From Tamarix chinensis (lineage: Eukaryota > Streptophyta > Magnoliopsida > Caryophyllales > Tamaricaceae): 64,000 bases of DNA. Where the stretch lies: the NCBI GenBank assembly GCA_030549775.1, contig CM060181.1, forward strand, positions 36,953,063 to 37,017,062. The letters run 5' to 3'. The translations under genes and the position numbers were made by a program. A model generated the notes under the pieces. That model did not search any database, had not been told where the DNA came from, and saw nothing but the letters and a program-made list of their open reading frames with translations. Positions 25,553 through 37,309 of the stretch are shown here, piece by piece (position 1 is the stretch's first letter; every line of letters begins with the position of its first letter).

Positions 25553-25914
25553 GGCCAGGGGGAAGGAAAACGACGAAGGGAGGAAGGTGGCACGCGGGGC
25601 AGGGGTGCAGACGGCCGGCCGATGGCAGGCGGTGCAGGTCTGCCATGGCAGGCTGGGTCGGGGACAGGGAAGAAGAAAGGAAGGAGAAGGGCACGCGGAA
25701 AAGGGAGAGAAGGACTTGGTCGGGCCGAAAAAAGAAAGAAAGCGACGGGAGAGAGGCAGGGAAGGACGATCGGGTTGGTGGCTGCCGGCGAAATCGACTT
25801 GCAGGTCGATTGCAGGTTGGGGGGGGCAGGTCGAAGAAGAAGAAGATGGCAGGGTGGACCGGTGGTCCAGGGAAAAGAAAAGAGGAGGGGAACCGGCCGG
25901 TTCGGCGTGGTTTA

Positions 25915-26110
25915 TTAAGTCCGCAAGTCGAACGCGGCGTTTCGACGTTATGGGCGACAAAGCGCCGCGTCGCGTTGCCCGTTTGGCAACGGCTATAAGG
26001 CCATTAATTGAGGCGCGGCGTTTCGACATTTATGAGGCCAAAACGCGGCGTATGGGGCGCGCAGCAGTTGGCGTCGCGCGACGCTGGGCCGCGGGCGGGA
26101 AGGAGGAAGG
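25915..26110 (-). promoter_or_regulatory. CpG-rich block with repeated GCGGCGTTTCGAC in U3 of solo LTR 2
   Basis: GCGGCGTTTCGAC occurs near 25931 and again near 26013, along with related GCGCCGCGTCGCG and AACGCGGCGTATG. CpG density is far above that of the rest of the window. It lies upstream of the TATA box, so an enhancer-like role in U3 is possible (inference). Confidence 0.5.
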
Positions 26111-27959
26111 AGAGGCCAAGGCCTGGGCTCGCGCGAAGGGAGAGGGGAGGCGAGGGGTCTGGGCCGGTGGGCTGGCCCAGCCGGGGGGGAGAAGAAAGAA
26201 AAAAAAAAGAAGAGGAGGGAGAAAAAGGGAAAAAGAGGGGAAAATAGGTAATAAATAGGATGGGAAAAATTAAATAAAATAACTTATGGGTAAATTGGGG
26301 TATTTTTGGGTTGTTTATAATATTAATATTTATGAAATATTAAATAAATTCCTTTTTGCTTATTTTAGACTATTTTAGATAAATTCCCTTAACCTTCATG
26401 CTAATTAGAGAAACACCCAAATTTTCTTCCAATTACATTTTTTTATTATCTTCCTCTTAATATACCTTAATTAACTCTCTAAATTTTAATAAATAAATTT
26501 ATATAATTAATTTTCCTAATAATTCCTTATTTTGCCATAATTTCAGAAATTAGGATTTTGGGATATTACACATTTACTACGGGATAGAGTTCTTCTTGAT
26601 GCTTTGCTACATCATATGCATATAGGTAATCATCATGGTGATACATTTACTACAGGAGCTTATAGTTTCGTGTTAAAAGAACTTGAAGAAAAGTTTCCTA
26701 ACTCCTCATGGAACAATGAATGATTTGAAGGGAAAGTTTTTTGAATGCTATGACATATTTTGGGATGTTTTACAAAGTGGCTAAGGTTTTAATCCTACCA
26801 CACAAATGTGGGATCTCGAAGAGGAAGTGTGGAATCAACTAATTGAGGTGTGTATGGAATTATTAACCTTTTTGCATAAGGTTTTATTCTTTTGTATATG
26901 GTTTTCATCATCTATATTTGTTAAGTGTTGTGATTTAATTCACTTTGTTTGTTTGTTTGTTTGTTGAAGAGAAATCCAAAGGTTGTAGAGTGGAAGGGTA
27001 AACTAGTTCCCTTTTATGAAAATTGGAAGAGTTATTTTCTAAGGATAGGGCAACTAGGGATAATGTTGTTACTGCTGTTGAAGTAAGAGCAAAGAGATGG
27101 GAAGCTGCAAGATAAGATAGACGATGTAGTAGCATGATTCAAGATATTCACATTATGGTCTCACAAGATGAGGTTCACATTGAGGGATTTAGTTCATTTG
27201 GTATTGATTCTAGGACTCCACCTCATTCTAATCAAGACTATGGTTCAGATGCTAGTAATGAAAGTGTACCATAGGCAAGTGTGAGCCATGGAAAAGGCAG
27301 CAAGGGTAAGAGGAAATTGATACATTTATTACATTATGTTCTGATATGTTAAGTGCATACGTAGAGAAGTTTGCCATAATTATGGACAAGAGGACAAACA
27401 CTCACATGTTGATCCTGCTAAGGTTATTAAGTATGTTGAGGAGCTTGACTTTGATCCAAGGTACACGATGCTGGCTTCTTTTCATCTTTCAAAGAATCGT
27501 ACAGACTATGAGATGCTATATATGTATCCCTTACAGTGATATTGGTCTACATTATGGCTTCTACTAGTGCAAGCACAAATCATTGATGAATCAGAACCTT
27601 CCCCTTATGTTTAGTTTCATGCTTTAAGACACTTGAAATAAGATGTGCTATAGGATGATGGCATCAGTCATCTTTGTTGATTGTGAAACAATTGTAAGAT
27701 GATGAACATCTTGTGTACCTTTTGAGTTTATATTGTAGATGATAATGGACATCTTTTGATTTTATTAACATTGTGTTGAATGTAGGATGATGGATGTCCT
27801 TTAACTTATTAAGTTTGTTTTTAATGAAAGATGATGGGTGTCTTTCTTCAATGTGTTATAAATAATTTATTTTATTCGTGCAAAAAAACTTTATTTGTAA
27901 ACTATTTGGCTAAATGGATGTTGTAACAAAAAATTACTCATCTTTTAAATATTTTGGTT

Positions 27960-28850
27960 GTTATTGTGATGAGGTGGTACTGGTGGAGCTGGATAAGGAT
28001 GAGGAGGAAGAGGTGGTTATAGCGGATGAGGTAGTGGTTGTGGTGAGGTGGTGGTGGAAGAGGAGGTGGTTATGGTGGATGAGGTGGTGAAGTTATGTTG
28101 GTGGTTGTGGAGGTGGAGGAGGCGGTTGTGGTGGATGAGGTGGTGGAGTTGTGATAGAGGTGGAGGAGGTGGTACGGTGGTGGTGGAGCAGGAGTTGGTT
28201 GTGGTGGAGGTGGTGGAGTTATGATGGAGGTGGTGGTGGCGGTGGTAGTGGAGAAGAAGAAGGAGTTGGTTGTGGTGGTGGTGGAGGAGGTGGTGGATTT
28301 ATGGTGGTGGTGGTGGAGGTGGTTGTGGTGGATGAGGTGGTAGAGTTGTGATGGAGGTAGAGGAGGTGATGGGGTGGTGGTGGAGCAAGAGTTGGTTGTG
28401 GTGGAGTTGGTGGTGATGGATGAGGTGGTGGAGTTGTGATGGACGTGGTGGTATTAGTGGTGGAGAAGGAGGAGTTGGTTGTATTAGAGGTGGTGGTGGT
28501 GGTGAAGGAGGAGGGGGAGTTACTTGTGGTGGAGGTAGAGGAGGTGGTGGTGGAGGTGGAGGAGGTGGTGGTGGTGGTGGAGCAGTTAGTTGTTGTAGAG
28601 GTGGTGGTGGTGGAGGAGGAGGAGGAGGAGGAGTTGCTTGTGGTGGAGGTGGAGGAGGGGGAGGGGGAGGAGTTTCTTGTGGTGGAAGTGGAGGATGTGG
28701 TGTGGTGGTGGTGGTGGAGGAGGAGGAGGAGGAGGAGGAGTTGTTTGTGATGGAGGTGGTGATTGTGGTGGAGGTGGAGGTGGAGTTGGTTGTGGTGGAG
28801 GTGGAGGAGGAGATGGTTGTGGCGGAGGTAGTGGTGGCAGTGCTAGGTAA
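27960..28850 (+). repeat. GGT/GGA-rich minisatellite (about 0.9 kb, strongly G-rich strand)
   Basis: Irregular repeats of GGTGGTGGAGGTGGA with TTGTGATGGAGGTG-type spacers. The plus strand is almost free of C. Gly/Val-rich open frames (for example 28420-28893) come from the composition and have no flanking domain. It lies between the Myb-like gene and the right end of the Harbinger element. Confidence 0.85.
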
Positions 28851-29100
28851 GTTTATTATAGAAGGGACTTATCTATTTAATATAAGGGTATAAATATCAT
28901 ATGTTTTATTTTTTAACCTTCATTCACTTCAATCTGAACGAAAATTTTAATACATGCACCTCGATTCACCCAAGTTAGGTTAATATCATCTAACGAACAT
29001 TTTTAAAACATTTACCCCAATTCAACTCCATTAACTTGACCTAGGTTAATTTTTAACATTTGCCCTCACCCTGATTCATCCCAATCTAAACGGACCATTA

Positions 29101-32100
29101 GGTAGGTTAGTATTGGCACCAAGGTCAGTTAGGAGGTCAGGGCAGATTTTGGGGTCAGCCGAGGTGCTTCAAGTGCCATTTTTGTGGAAAATATCATCTA
29201 GGGTGGAGTTATTGGGGCACTCCAATATGGCGTAGAACGTGTGGTCAACTAGGCATCAGTATTTTAAGCGCTAGTTTTAGTAGGGTCAATATCAGCAGGA
29301 GGCAATATTGATTACACAACAGGATACCTTTTAGCAACTGACCTACTAGGAACCTCAACAATAGTTTCAGTAGAGATCACCTGCCGTTCCTAGTGGCAGG
29401 CTAGAGAGAGTCAGGGGAGACCACACGAGCCTCGCCATTTCCCTCAAAAGGGAGGAGGTCAAACTCAGAGTTTTAGAGGGTATCGTAGAGGATACTAAAG
29501 AGGATAATTAGGCGGATGCCTAAATGTCATCAGCCAGGCAGAGGTTGATAGGCAGTTGGATGTGGTTACTAATATGTTCTAAATCATCTCACTACAAGTT
29601 TACGTGTTGTTTGATTCAGGAGCATCTCTGTCATTTATGTATCCTTCATTTATTACTAAAGTTGTGTTGACTTCATCCTCTTCTATATCTATTTCTCTGA
29701 TGTTGTCTTCTGGGGATAGAATGGACTATACTCAAATGTGGCGTTAGAGATAGGTAGGGTATACTTCCTAGTAAATGTGGTTGAGATGGACCTTTAGGAT
29801 TTTGACATTATCCTTGGGATAGATATGTTAGGGAGGTATGAAACAATGATAAATTTTTCATAGGAGCGAGTTGTGTTGCGGTGACCTCAGGGTGCTAGGG
29901 TCTCTCATCAAAGATGCAAGTCTAGACCTATGACGTAGGTAGTATCTACCTATACATCGTATTATTTGGTGTGGAGACATTACCCTATGTTTTTGTGTGG
30001 ATTTCAAGAGCCTAACAAGGACGTGTCAGCATTGGAGGGTATTTTGGTTGCTCAGGAGCTTCCAAACGTATTTTCCTAAGGAGATTCAAGGTATGCTGCC
30101 GGTACAAGATATAGACTTCACCATTGAGTTGGTACCAAGGGCCGAGCCTATTTCTAAAGTACCCTGGTAGATAGCACCGGTAGAATTGAGGGAGTTGAAG
30201 ACTTAGTTGGAGGACTTGATGGTTGTCGGGTACATTCACCTAAGTGTGTATCCATAGGGAGAAATAATGTTGTCCGTGAAGAAGAAGGATGGAAGCCATT
30301 GTTTGTGTATAGATTACTTAGGTATGAATCAGTTGATGATGAAGAGCCGCTATCCGCTTTTAAGGATTGGTGACTTGTTTTACTAGATTTGGGGTGATTC
30401 AATTTTCTTGAAGATTAACTTTAGGTAGGGTAACCATCACTTGCTCATCACCAAGGCTAACAATATGAAGATGACATTTAGGACATTCTACTGGCATTAC
30501 AAGTTTATAGTGATGCCTTTTGGGCTCACTAATACGCCTGCCATCTTTATAGACTTAATGAAGATTATTTTCCAATCATTCCTTGATTAGTTTGTTGTGG
30601 TTTAATAGACTACATTTTGGTTTATTCTTAGAGTAGAGAGGAGCATGAGTAACATCTTTGAATGATTTTGACACTCCTTAGAGAGCATAAGTTGTATGTC
30701 AAACTCTCTATGTGCGAGTTCTAGCTTTAAGAGGTTGCATTTTTTGGACTTATGGTGTCAATAGGAGGAGTCACCATAGATTCAGCGAAGTTTCTAGTAG
30801 TGAATAAGTGGAAGGTACCCACTAGCGTCTCCAAGGTATGTATTTTCCTGGGTTTGGCAGGGTGCCACAGATGCTTTGCTTAGGATTTCTCAAAGGTAGC
30901 TCATCCCTTGATGAACTTTCTGAAGAAGATGACTAGATTCTAGTGGGATGAAGCTTGTGAGAGAGCATTTTAGGATTTGAAGCAATGCTTGATTATGACA
31001 TTGATTTTGACTCTACCTTGAGTATAAAAGGATTTAAGGTCTACAATGATGAGTCAAAGCACTGACTGGGTTGTAGTTTGATGCAGCATGAGAAGGTAGT
31101 GGCTTACGATTCTCATCAATCAAAGCAACATGAGCAGAACTACCCAATGATCTAGAGCTGGCAATAGTTTTTTGTGGTGTTGAAGATTTGGAGGCATTAT
31201 CTACATGGGACCATGTATAAATTCTACACCAACCATAAGAGCCTCAAGTATATATTCACTCAGAAGGAGTTGAATATGAGGTAGAGGAGATAGCTAGAAT
31301 TAGTAAAGGATTATGATATTGAGTTAATCTACCATGAGGGTAAGGCTAATGTCATTGAAGATGCCTTGAGTAGGAAGACATCATATTCTTTGAGTTATAT
31401 TGAGGTGTCTTGTCAATTGTTGGTAGAGGTTGATGGGATGGGGATAGAGATAATCTAGCAGGGTAACTTAGAGGTTTGGATGTTTGCTTTGACAATTACA
31501 CTGACGGTTTTTTATGATATCCAAGTGGGACAGTCTAAGGATGTTAAGCTCAAGAGGATTCAGTGAAAGATTTAAGATGGTAGAGTTAAGGGTTTCTAGG
31601 TTAATGAGGATGGTAGCATTCACTACAGTGGTCGTTGTTTTGTACCTCAGAGTTGCGCTGATCTGGAGCATCATATTTTAGAAGAAGGTCACTGTACTTT
31701 GTATTCCATCCACCCAAGAGGGATAAGTTGTATAAGGACCTTAAGAGGATCTATTGATGGCCTTGCATGAAGTGAGAGCTAGCAGAGTTCGTGTCGACGG
31801 GTCTGACCTACTAGAAGGTCAAGTTCAAGCATCAGAGACATACAGGGTTGGTTCAGCCTTTAGATGTTCCGATGTGGAAGTAAGACTCCATCTTTTTTGA
31901 TTTTGTGAGTGGGTTATCGAGGACTAGTAGCGATTGTGACTCAATTTGGGTTATGGTCAATAGGTTAACTAAGTCTTCTATTTTTGAGCCAATGAAGTAG
32001 ACTTGGAGTATGAATCAGTTGGCCAATGCATATTTGAGGTTTTTGGTGAGTAGGCATGGAACACCTACTAACATAATCTCCAATCAGGATTCGAGATTCC

Positions 32101-33065
32101 TTTCGCACTTCTGGAGGAAGTTGCAAAAGGCTATGGGAACAAGATTGAAGATGAGTACCCGTTTTTACCCACCTGCAGATAGATTGACTGAGAGGACGAT
32201 TCATACTCTAAAGGATATAATATAGGCTTGTGTTTTGGATGTTTGAGGAAGTTGGGAATACCATCTACATTTAGTTCTTGTATAACAACGGTTATCATGC
32301 TAGCATAGAGATGGCATCCTTTGAAGCATTGTATGGATACAAATGTCAAACACAGTTATGTTAGAATGACAACAACTAGATGGTTGTACTTGGACCAGAG
32401 TTGATTGCAGAGATGACTTAATAGGTTCAGATGATTCATGATAGGATGAGAGCATAATAGAGCCGTCAGAAGAGCAACGTAGATAAGAGAGGTCGTGATG
32501 ATGGTTTTGAGTTGGGGAACATATGAGGTTTCACCTACTAAGGGAATGTAGAGATTTGATTCGAAGGGTAAGTTGAGACCAAGGTACATTAATCCATATG
32601 ATATTCTTGATAGGGTTAGCTAGGTTACATATTGCCTAGAGCTTCCACTAGAGTTAGCCTAATTTCACAATGTTTTCCACATCTCCCAAATGAGGAAGTA
32701 AGTCGTAAAGCCTTCGCATGTAATCAGACTTGATGAGATCGAGCTCGACAATTTATTGTCTTATGAGGAGTGACCTTTGAGGATTCTCGATACTAAGAAT
32801 CAACAGACCCGAACAAACTTAGTTCCATGTGTGAAGATTATTTGAAGCCATTATGGAGGAGAGGAGGCTACTTGGGAGACCGAGAAGGACATGCATGAGA
32901 CACATCCCAAGTTTCTTAAGCTCAGGTGTCTTAGGTTTTAAGGTTTTATCTATTTTAAGGGGGTAGTCCCCAATAATATAGTAACAAATTCGATAGGTAT
33001 GACTACCGAGATCACTTTCCTTCATCCTTTTCTTCTTCTTCCCTAACCTAGACTTGTTGATTTTA
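29101..33065 (+). pseudogene. Tekay pol: protease, RT, RNase H, integrase, chromodomain (broken)
   Basis: Plus strand. Remains of the gag zinc knuckle (CFKCHFCGKYHLGW) are near 29170. The protease DSGASLSF lies near 29620 and DFDIILGID near 29800. RT blocks include DIDFTIELVPRAEPIS (30110), VKKKDGSHCLCIDYLGMNQL (30280), VMPFGLTNTPAIFIDLM (30510) and IDYILVYS (30610; the second catalytic Asp is Tyr). RNase H blocks follow to about 31300. Integrase: WVMVNRLTKS (31950) and TNIISNQDSRFLSHFW (32070), where both expected catalytic Asp are Asn, then TERTIHTLKD with Glu kept. A chromodomain (VKIIWSHYGGEEATWETEKD) is at 32835-32895. Over 30 stops break the frame. Confidence 0.9.
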
Positions 33066-33095
33066 AAGACAAAGTCTATTTTAAGGGGGTAGTGA
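32945..33095 (+). other. polypurine tract, duplicated
   Basis: TCTATTTTAAGGGGGTAGT occurs at about 32946-32965 and again at 33075-33093. The second copy lies directly before the 3' LTR start (TGTAATACCCTG at 33096) and is the normal plus-strand primer site. The first, 130 bases upstream, is extra. Confidence 0.75.
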
Positions 33096-33172
33096 TGTAA
33101 TACCCTGAAATTTTTCTTAGCCTAATCCCATATCATTAATACTCTAATTTGATTCTAATTTCAGATAATCTT

Positions 33173-36100
33173 TGTAACACCCCTAAAATTTACTACTAAA
33201 AAATATCATTTGTAGAGTTAAGCGCAGAAGCTAAAATAATAAAAACGAAGGGCGTTACCGCCACAGTTGGTACAAGTCTCGTTTCCTCTATCATTCTCAT
33301 ACTAAGTGCTAAGACTAAAATCATTACTTTGCTTAAATGAATAACATGATTATAGAAATCAGAATAGAGAGAACATTAAATAAATACCATGTTAATTAAA
33401 AACAACGTCAGCAATTTACAAAACTCAAGAGAGAAATTACAGGAGGACATAAAGGTCCAAATATAACTGGAAATAAGATAGTAACAAAGATACTGTATAT
33501 TCCTATGCTCTCAAATCTGAACTACCAGCATTTAACTGAACTCAAAGGCTAATCTGTAAAGTGTACTACCCATTAAATAGGCAAGGGCCCATGAGAATGA
33601 ACTCTTAAGTACTACGGTACTTAACAACCCTTTATACCAAACTAATATGATAAAACAGTATGGAAAACATGAAAGGCATACAATTAATAGGGTATAAGAC
33701 CTATACATACATACCTATGAGAATTGATATACCATAATTATTTAGATAATTATATTCCATCAAGGTCACATACTACTCATATTCATTCATCAGAAATGAC
33801 TGAACTTACCAATAAACATCCTAGAGATACTCTATGAAGCAATAATTAAAACCCAACTCTACACCACAATTTTAACATTTACAGCATAATTCATGACTCA
33901 TCATAAATCCCAACCAGTTACATACATCACAGGTATGTTCACAGGTATAATATACTAAGATCCATATCATTCTAGGTATACTTACAGGTACAACATAATA
34001 AAATCTATGACATCACAGGTATGCTCACAGACATAATACCAACACAAGTAGGCATGAAGGCTACTTCCGAAACCACAAGAAACTGCAGGTAGGCACAAAG
34101 GTTGTTACTGAAACCACAGGTAGGTACAAAGGATGCTACCAAAACCATAGGAAATCATAGATAGGCATGAAGGATACCACCAAAACCACAGGTAGGTATA
34201 AAGGCTACTATTGAAACCATAGGTATGCACGAAGGTTGCTACTGAAAACATAGCTAGGTGTAAAAGCTGCTACTTACACCACAAGTAGGCACGAAGGCTG
34301 CTACCGAACCCAAAGGTAGGCATAAAGGTTGCTACTGAACCTATAGGTAGGCACAAAAGCTGCTACCGAAACCATAGATAGGTATAAAGGCTTCTACCAA
34401 ACAATCTAATAATCTGATAACCATTATTTTAATCAAATCATATCATTTCTACTTTTATTCACTTTCTCATGGAGAGATCAATCAACCTGGAGACACAAAG
34501 GTACTCCAGTCATACTGATGCACCAAGGCAACATAGTATCCTACCGATTGTCAATCCAATGATGCAAATGTACCTGGTCGCACTGGTACACCAAGGTAAC
34601 ACAGTACCCTACCAATAAGGACACCTAATCCATAAGTATGCATAGTCCCTATTAGTTCGTAAAACATATTAGAGTAAGATGTAGGGCTTAACTAGAGCAC
34701 TAAGGCACACCTATAAAAATCCATAATATCAATCGTGGCCTAAACCACGTCCTTAGGGTAGTGACCCCTAAGAAGCCACCATTCTTGATCTCAAGGTCTT
34801 TCACTTTAAATATTAGCATTTTATTAAGGTGACCACAAAATCGCATATAATACAGATAAATCCAATTTCCATACTTAACCATTTTTCCTTATTTCCAATC
34901 ATAATATTGAGGCCAACATTAAAATATACTAAGGTAATTCTAGGCTCAATTATTCACATCTTGACACTTTAGGCCGAAAATGACCAAAATACCCCTGAGA
35001 CTAAAATTCCCAAATATCATCTATTTAAATACTAATTCCATTTTATTTATTAATTTTCCATGAAAAGGCTAAAATACCATAAATAAATTATTAATTATGC
35101 GATTTAAATTATCAGATATGTCAAATGACTATTTTGCCCTTATACATAATTCTGCACATAAAATCCTATTATGCACTTTTAATCCATCTAAAACACAAGC
35201 TCGCATACTCAACAACATATAATATATATGAGATAGGTTTTTTAGGATAAAAATTATAACACACTCAAAATGACCAAATTACCCCTAGGGCACTTATCCG
35301 TATTAATTATTCCAAAATTATGTTCAAGTATACTTAACTTATTATTTTATATATATCTATTATACAAAATATTTTTCATACATAATAATCACTTTGATCA
35401 TGCATTCGTACTCGATATATTTTATATCAGATAATATGCTCATTTTTTCCATTTTCATGGTAACAATTAATAATACATAATTATATCGTAACAAATCATG
35501 TCTAACACATTTCACACATAAAAACCTTAATATATTATCATGTAATATTTATCATTTTAGTAGAATATAATGATTACCTAAATTCTAGTAAAAATACAAA
35601 AATAGTAGTATCCTGCTAAAATAATCGGATCTCACTAATCAACTTTTTTTACCTAAAAATAAGACTAAAATTACCAAATTAATATCTATTAAGTAAAATA
35701 ATAATTATAATAATAAAATATTTATTTATAAAAATTTACTAAAATACCCTTACATTTAAAATGGGTACTAATATTTTACAAAGCTCAAATAATGTGAGCC
35801 TCGGGTAAAAATGGGAGAGGTCTGCAAGGGTAAGGCAGAGAGATGGGTGTAGGGTGGCAACTGGTGGCAATGGTTGGGATGGATTAGTGGTGGCTATGGT
35901 GGTAGGCAGTAGTGTGGCTCGATCGAGGGTTGGCAGCGTAGGAAGGGAGTTGGCTGTAGGTGGTAAAGATGGTGGGATGGATTAGTGGTGGCTAGGTGTT
36001 GTGGTGCCGCAGGAGGAGGGTGGTGCAAAGGTTGGTTCCTGACTATAGGTAGGGTTGTAGTGGTCGAGGGTGTGAGGTGCGATGCAGGAGGAGGAAGAAG

Positions 36101-37309
36101 TCTGGCTGTGTAGGGATGGCTCGGTGGGTTGGGTTGGATAAGGTTTTGTTGGAAGCTAAAGCTGCAGTGGTGCGCTGGTAGGTGGAAGAAAATGGAAGGG
36201 AGTAGGGGCTGGGGTGCCGAGATGGTGATGATGGGCTGGAGGGTTGGCGGTTGCTGGGGTGCTGGGGGTTGATGGTTGTGCAAGAAGTGTCAATGGTTGG
36301 GGGAGACTGGGAGGTGCGTCAACGGTGCTGAGAGCTGAAGTAGGGGGTTGTTTGGTTAAGTATGGTTGAAGGCAAAAATGTAGTGGGGGATAGGGAGCTG
36401 TAGGAAAAGGAAGCTAGGCGACAAGGGGCCTATTTGGGTTGATCGAAGTTGGGGTTGCTATTGGACAAGGAGGTGCACATAGGGGAGAAGACCAGCGGCT
36501 GTAGTGGAGGGTGCAAGAAAAAGGGAAGGGGCTACGATGGGGAGAAGATGATGGTGAAGGTTGATGGTGGTGATAATTAGCCGGTGGTGATGTATAAGAT
36601 TTGTTGGTTGACGAATATAAAGGAAAATGAGGGCTGGATGGACAAGGGCAGGGAGGTGGATGCTTAGGCTTAGTTAAAGAAAATGCAGGGAGGAGAGGGC
36701 TGTGAGCATGCATGTGCATGGTGTTGTGTGTGTGTGTATGTATAATGCAAGGGGGAAGATGCCTGTGAGAGTGTATGTAGTGTGAATATGTATATAAAAA
36801 TGCAAGCATGGGTTGGGTGAGTTAAGGAGTTGAGGGAGACAAGGAGAGTGATTGGGAGAGGGAATTAGGGCAAGCAATGGGTAAGTTTAGTCAGGTAAAA
36901 ATGGTAGGATAAAGTAGGTAAACTTTATTTTATTTTTAGGTTTAGTTTAGATAGATTAGGATATTAGGTAGAAAAATAATCTAAAAAATAATAATCCGAT
37001 CTAGGATAGGTTTAAGAAGGGTTGGAAATAGTAAAATAATTAAAAATAAATTTTAGAAATTTATTTTTGGGTTACAAATCAAAATATTATTAGTAAAATA
37101 ATTTAGGATAAAATTTATGGGTATAACTAGGATTAAATTAAATAATCCAATTTCTATCAAAATTTTAACCTGATTAAATTTATAATTAAACCGTCATAAT
37201 AATACGAATAATAATAACACTTTTAATATTAAACCTCTTAAAATAATAATTATAACAAATCATATGATCATTAATTTATAACTAAGGTTTTTAAAAATGG
37301 GGTGTTACA
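33173..37309 (-). mobile_element. solo LTR 3 (4,137 bp) of Tekay-like long-LTR family
   Basis: On the minus strand it runs from TGTAACACCCCATTTTTA (37309) to TTTTAGGGGTGTTACA (33173). It has a perfect target duplication ATCTT (33168-33172, 37310-37314) inside the Tekay 3' LTR. There is no pol. The C/T-rich block is at 36880-35790, a TATA-like GCATTTTTATATACAT at about 36805-36788, and the tandem repeat at 34400-34030. A weaker version of the end hairpin lies at 33308-33262, with GGCGGTAACGCCC next to it. The palindromic CCGGTCCACCGG array is not evident in this copy. Confidence 0.85.
34030..34400 (-). repeat. tandem repeat, unit about 35-40 bp (AAACCACAGGTAGGCACAAAGG)
   Basis: About nine imperfect units of the form TAGGCAYRAAGGYTGCTACY followed by GAAACCACAGG, in solo LTR 3. 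It sits where the other LTRs carry their own, unrelated minisatellites. Confidence 0.85.

Larger units (their letters stand above)
21018..26570 (-). mobile_element. solo LTR 2 (5,553 bp) of Tekay-like long-LTR family
   Basis: On the minus strand it runs from TGTAATATCCCAAAATCC (26570) to TTTGGGGGTGTTACA (21018). It has a perfect 5-bp target duplication CATTT (21013-21017 and 26571-26575) inside the Harbinger Myb reading frame. No gag/pol is present. In LTR order: CpG-rich U3 (26110-25915), TATA at 25552-25545, C/T-rich block to 24900, AAT runs, a minisatellite, the CCGGTGGACCGG array (22300-21690) and a hairpin at 21163-21119. The perfect duplication and surviving CpGs suggest it is among the youngest layers. 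Confidence 0.85.
20935..27270 (+). pseudogene. Harbinger Myb/SANT-like accessory protein, split by solo LTR 2
   Basis: Plus strand; the frame starts before 21017 (RWMEFFLILC or RMDGVLLDSL, depending on frame). It resumes after 26575 with DRVLLDALLHHMHIGNHH, AYSFVLKELEEKFPN and a block resembling LTMNDLKGKF near 26720. GFNPTTQMWDLEEEVWNQLI lies near 26790-26850 and NPKVVEWKGKLVPFYENW near 26975-27030 after an apparent intron. This is the Myb_DNA-bind_3 pattern of the second Harbinger protein, which helps transposase entry and binding. Stops and the 5.55-kb insertion disable it. A 75-bp tandem duplication lies at its start. Confidence 0.75.
15819..29097 (+). mobile_element. PIF/Harbinger DNA transposon (about 7.7 kb without its own insertion)
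   Basis: Terminal inverted repeats: left TAGTTCGTTTGGATTGGGGT and, read inward from the right end, TGGTCCGTTTAGATTGGGAT. The 3-bp duplication is TTA at 15816-15818 and 29098-29100, as is standard for this superfamily. It encodes a DDE transposase (19364-20691) and a second Myb/SANT-like protein (20935-27270, split by solo LTR 2), both on the plus strand and both decayed. Subterminal DNA at both ends carries GGTTAACCT-rich repeats. Bases 15860-19360 and 27600-27950 show no other coding signal. Confidence 0.9.

Noticed and set aside
25247..26258. Overlapping 190-223-codon Gly/Arg/Lys-rich frames on both strands
   Set aside because: GC- and purine-rich LTR DNA with open frames in many phases; no conserved domain.
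28420..28893. Glycine-rich protein gene
   Set aside because: It is a G-rich tandem repeat. Val/Glu-rich frames are equally open in other phases, and there is no signal peptide or flanking coding sequence.
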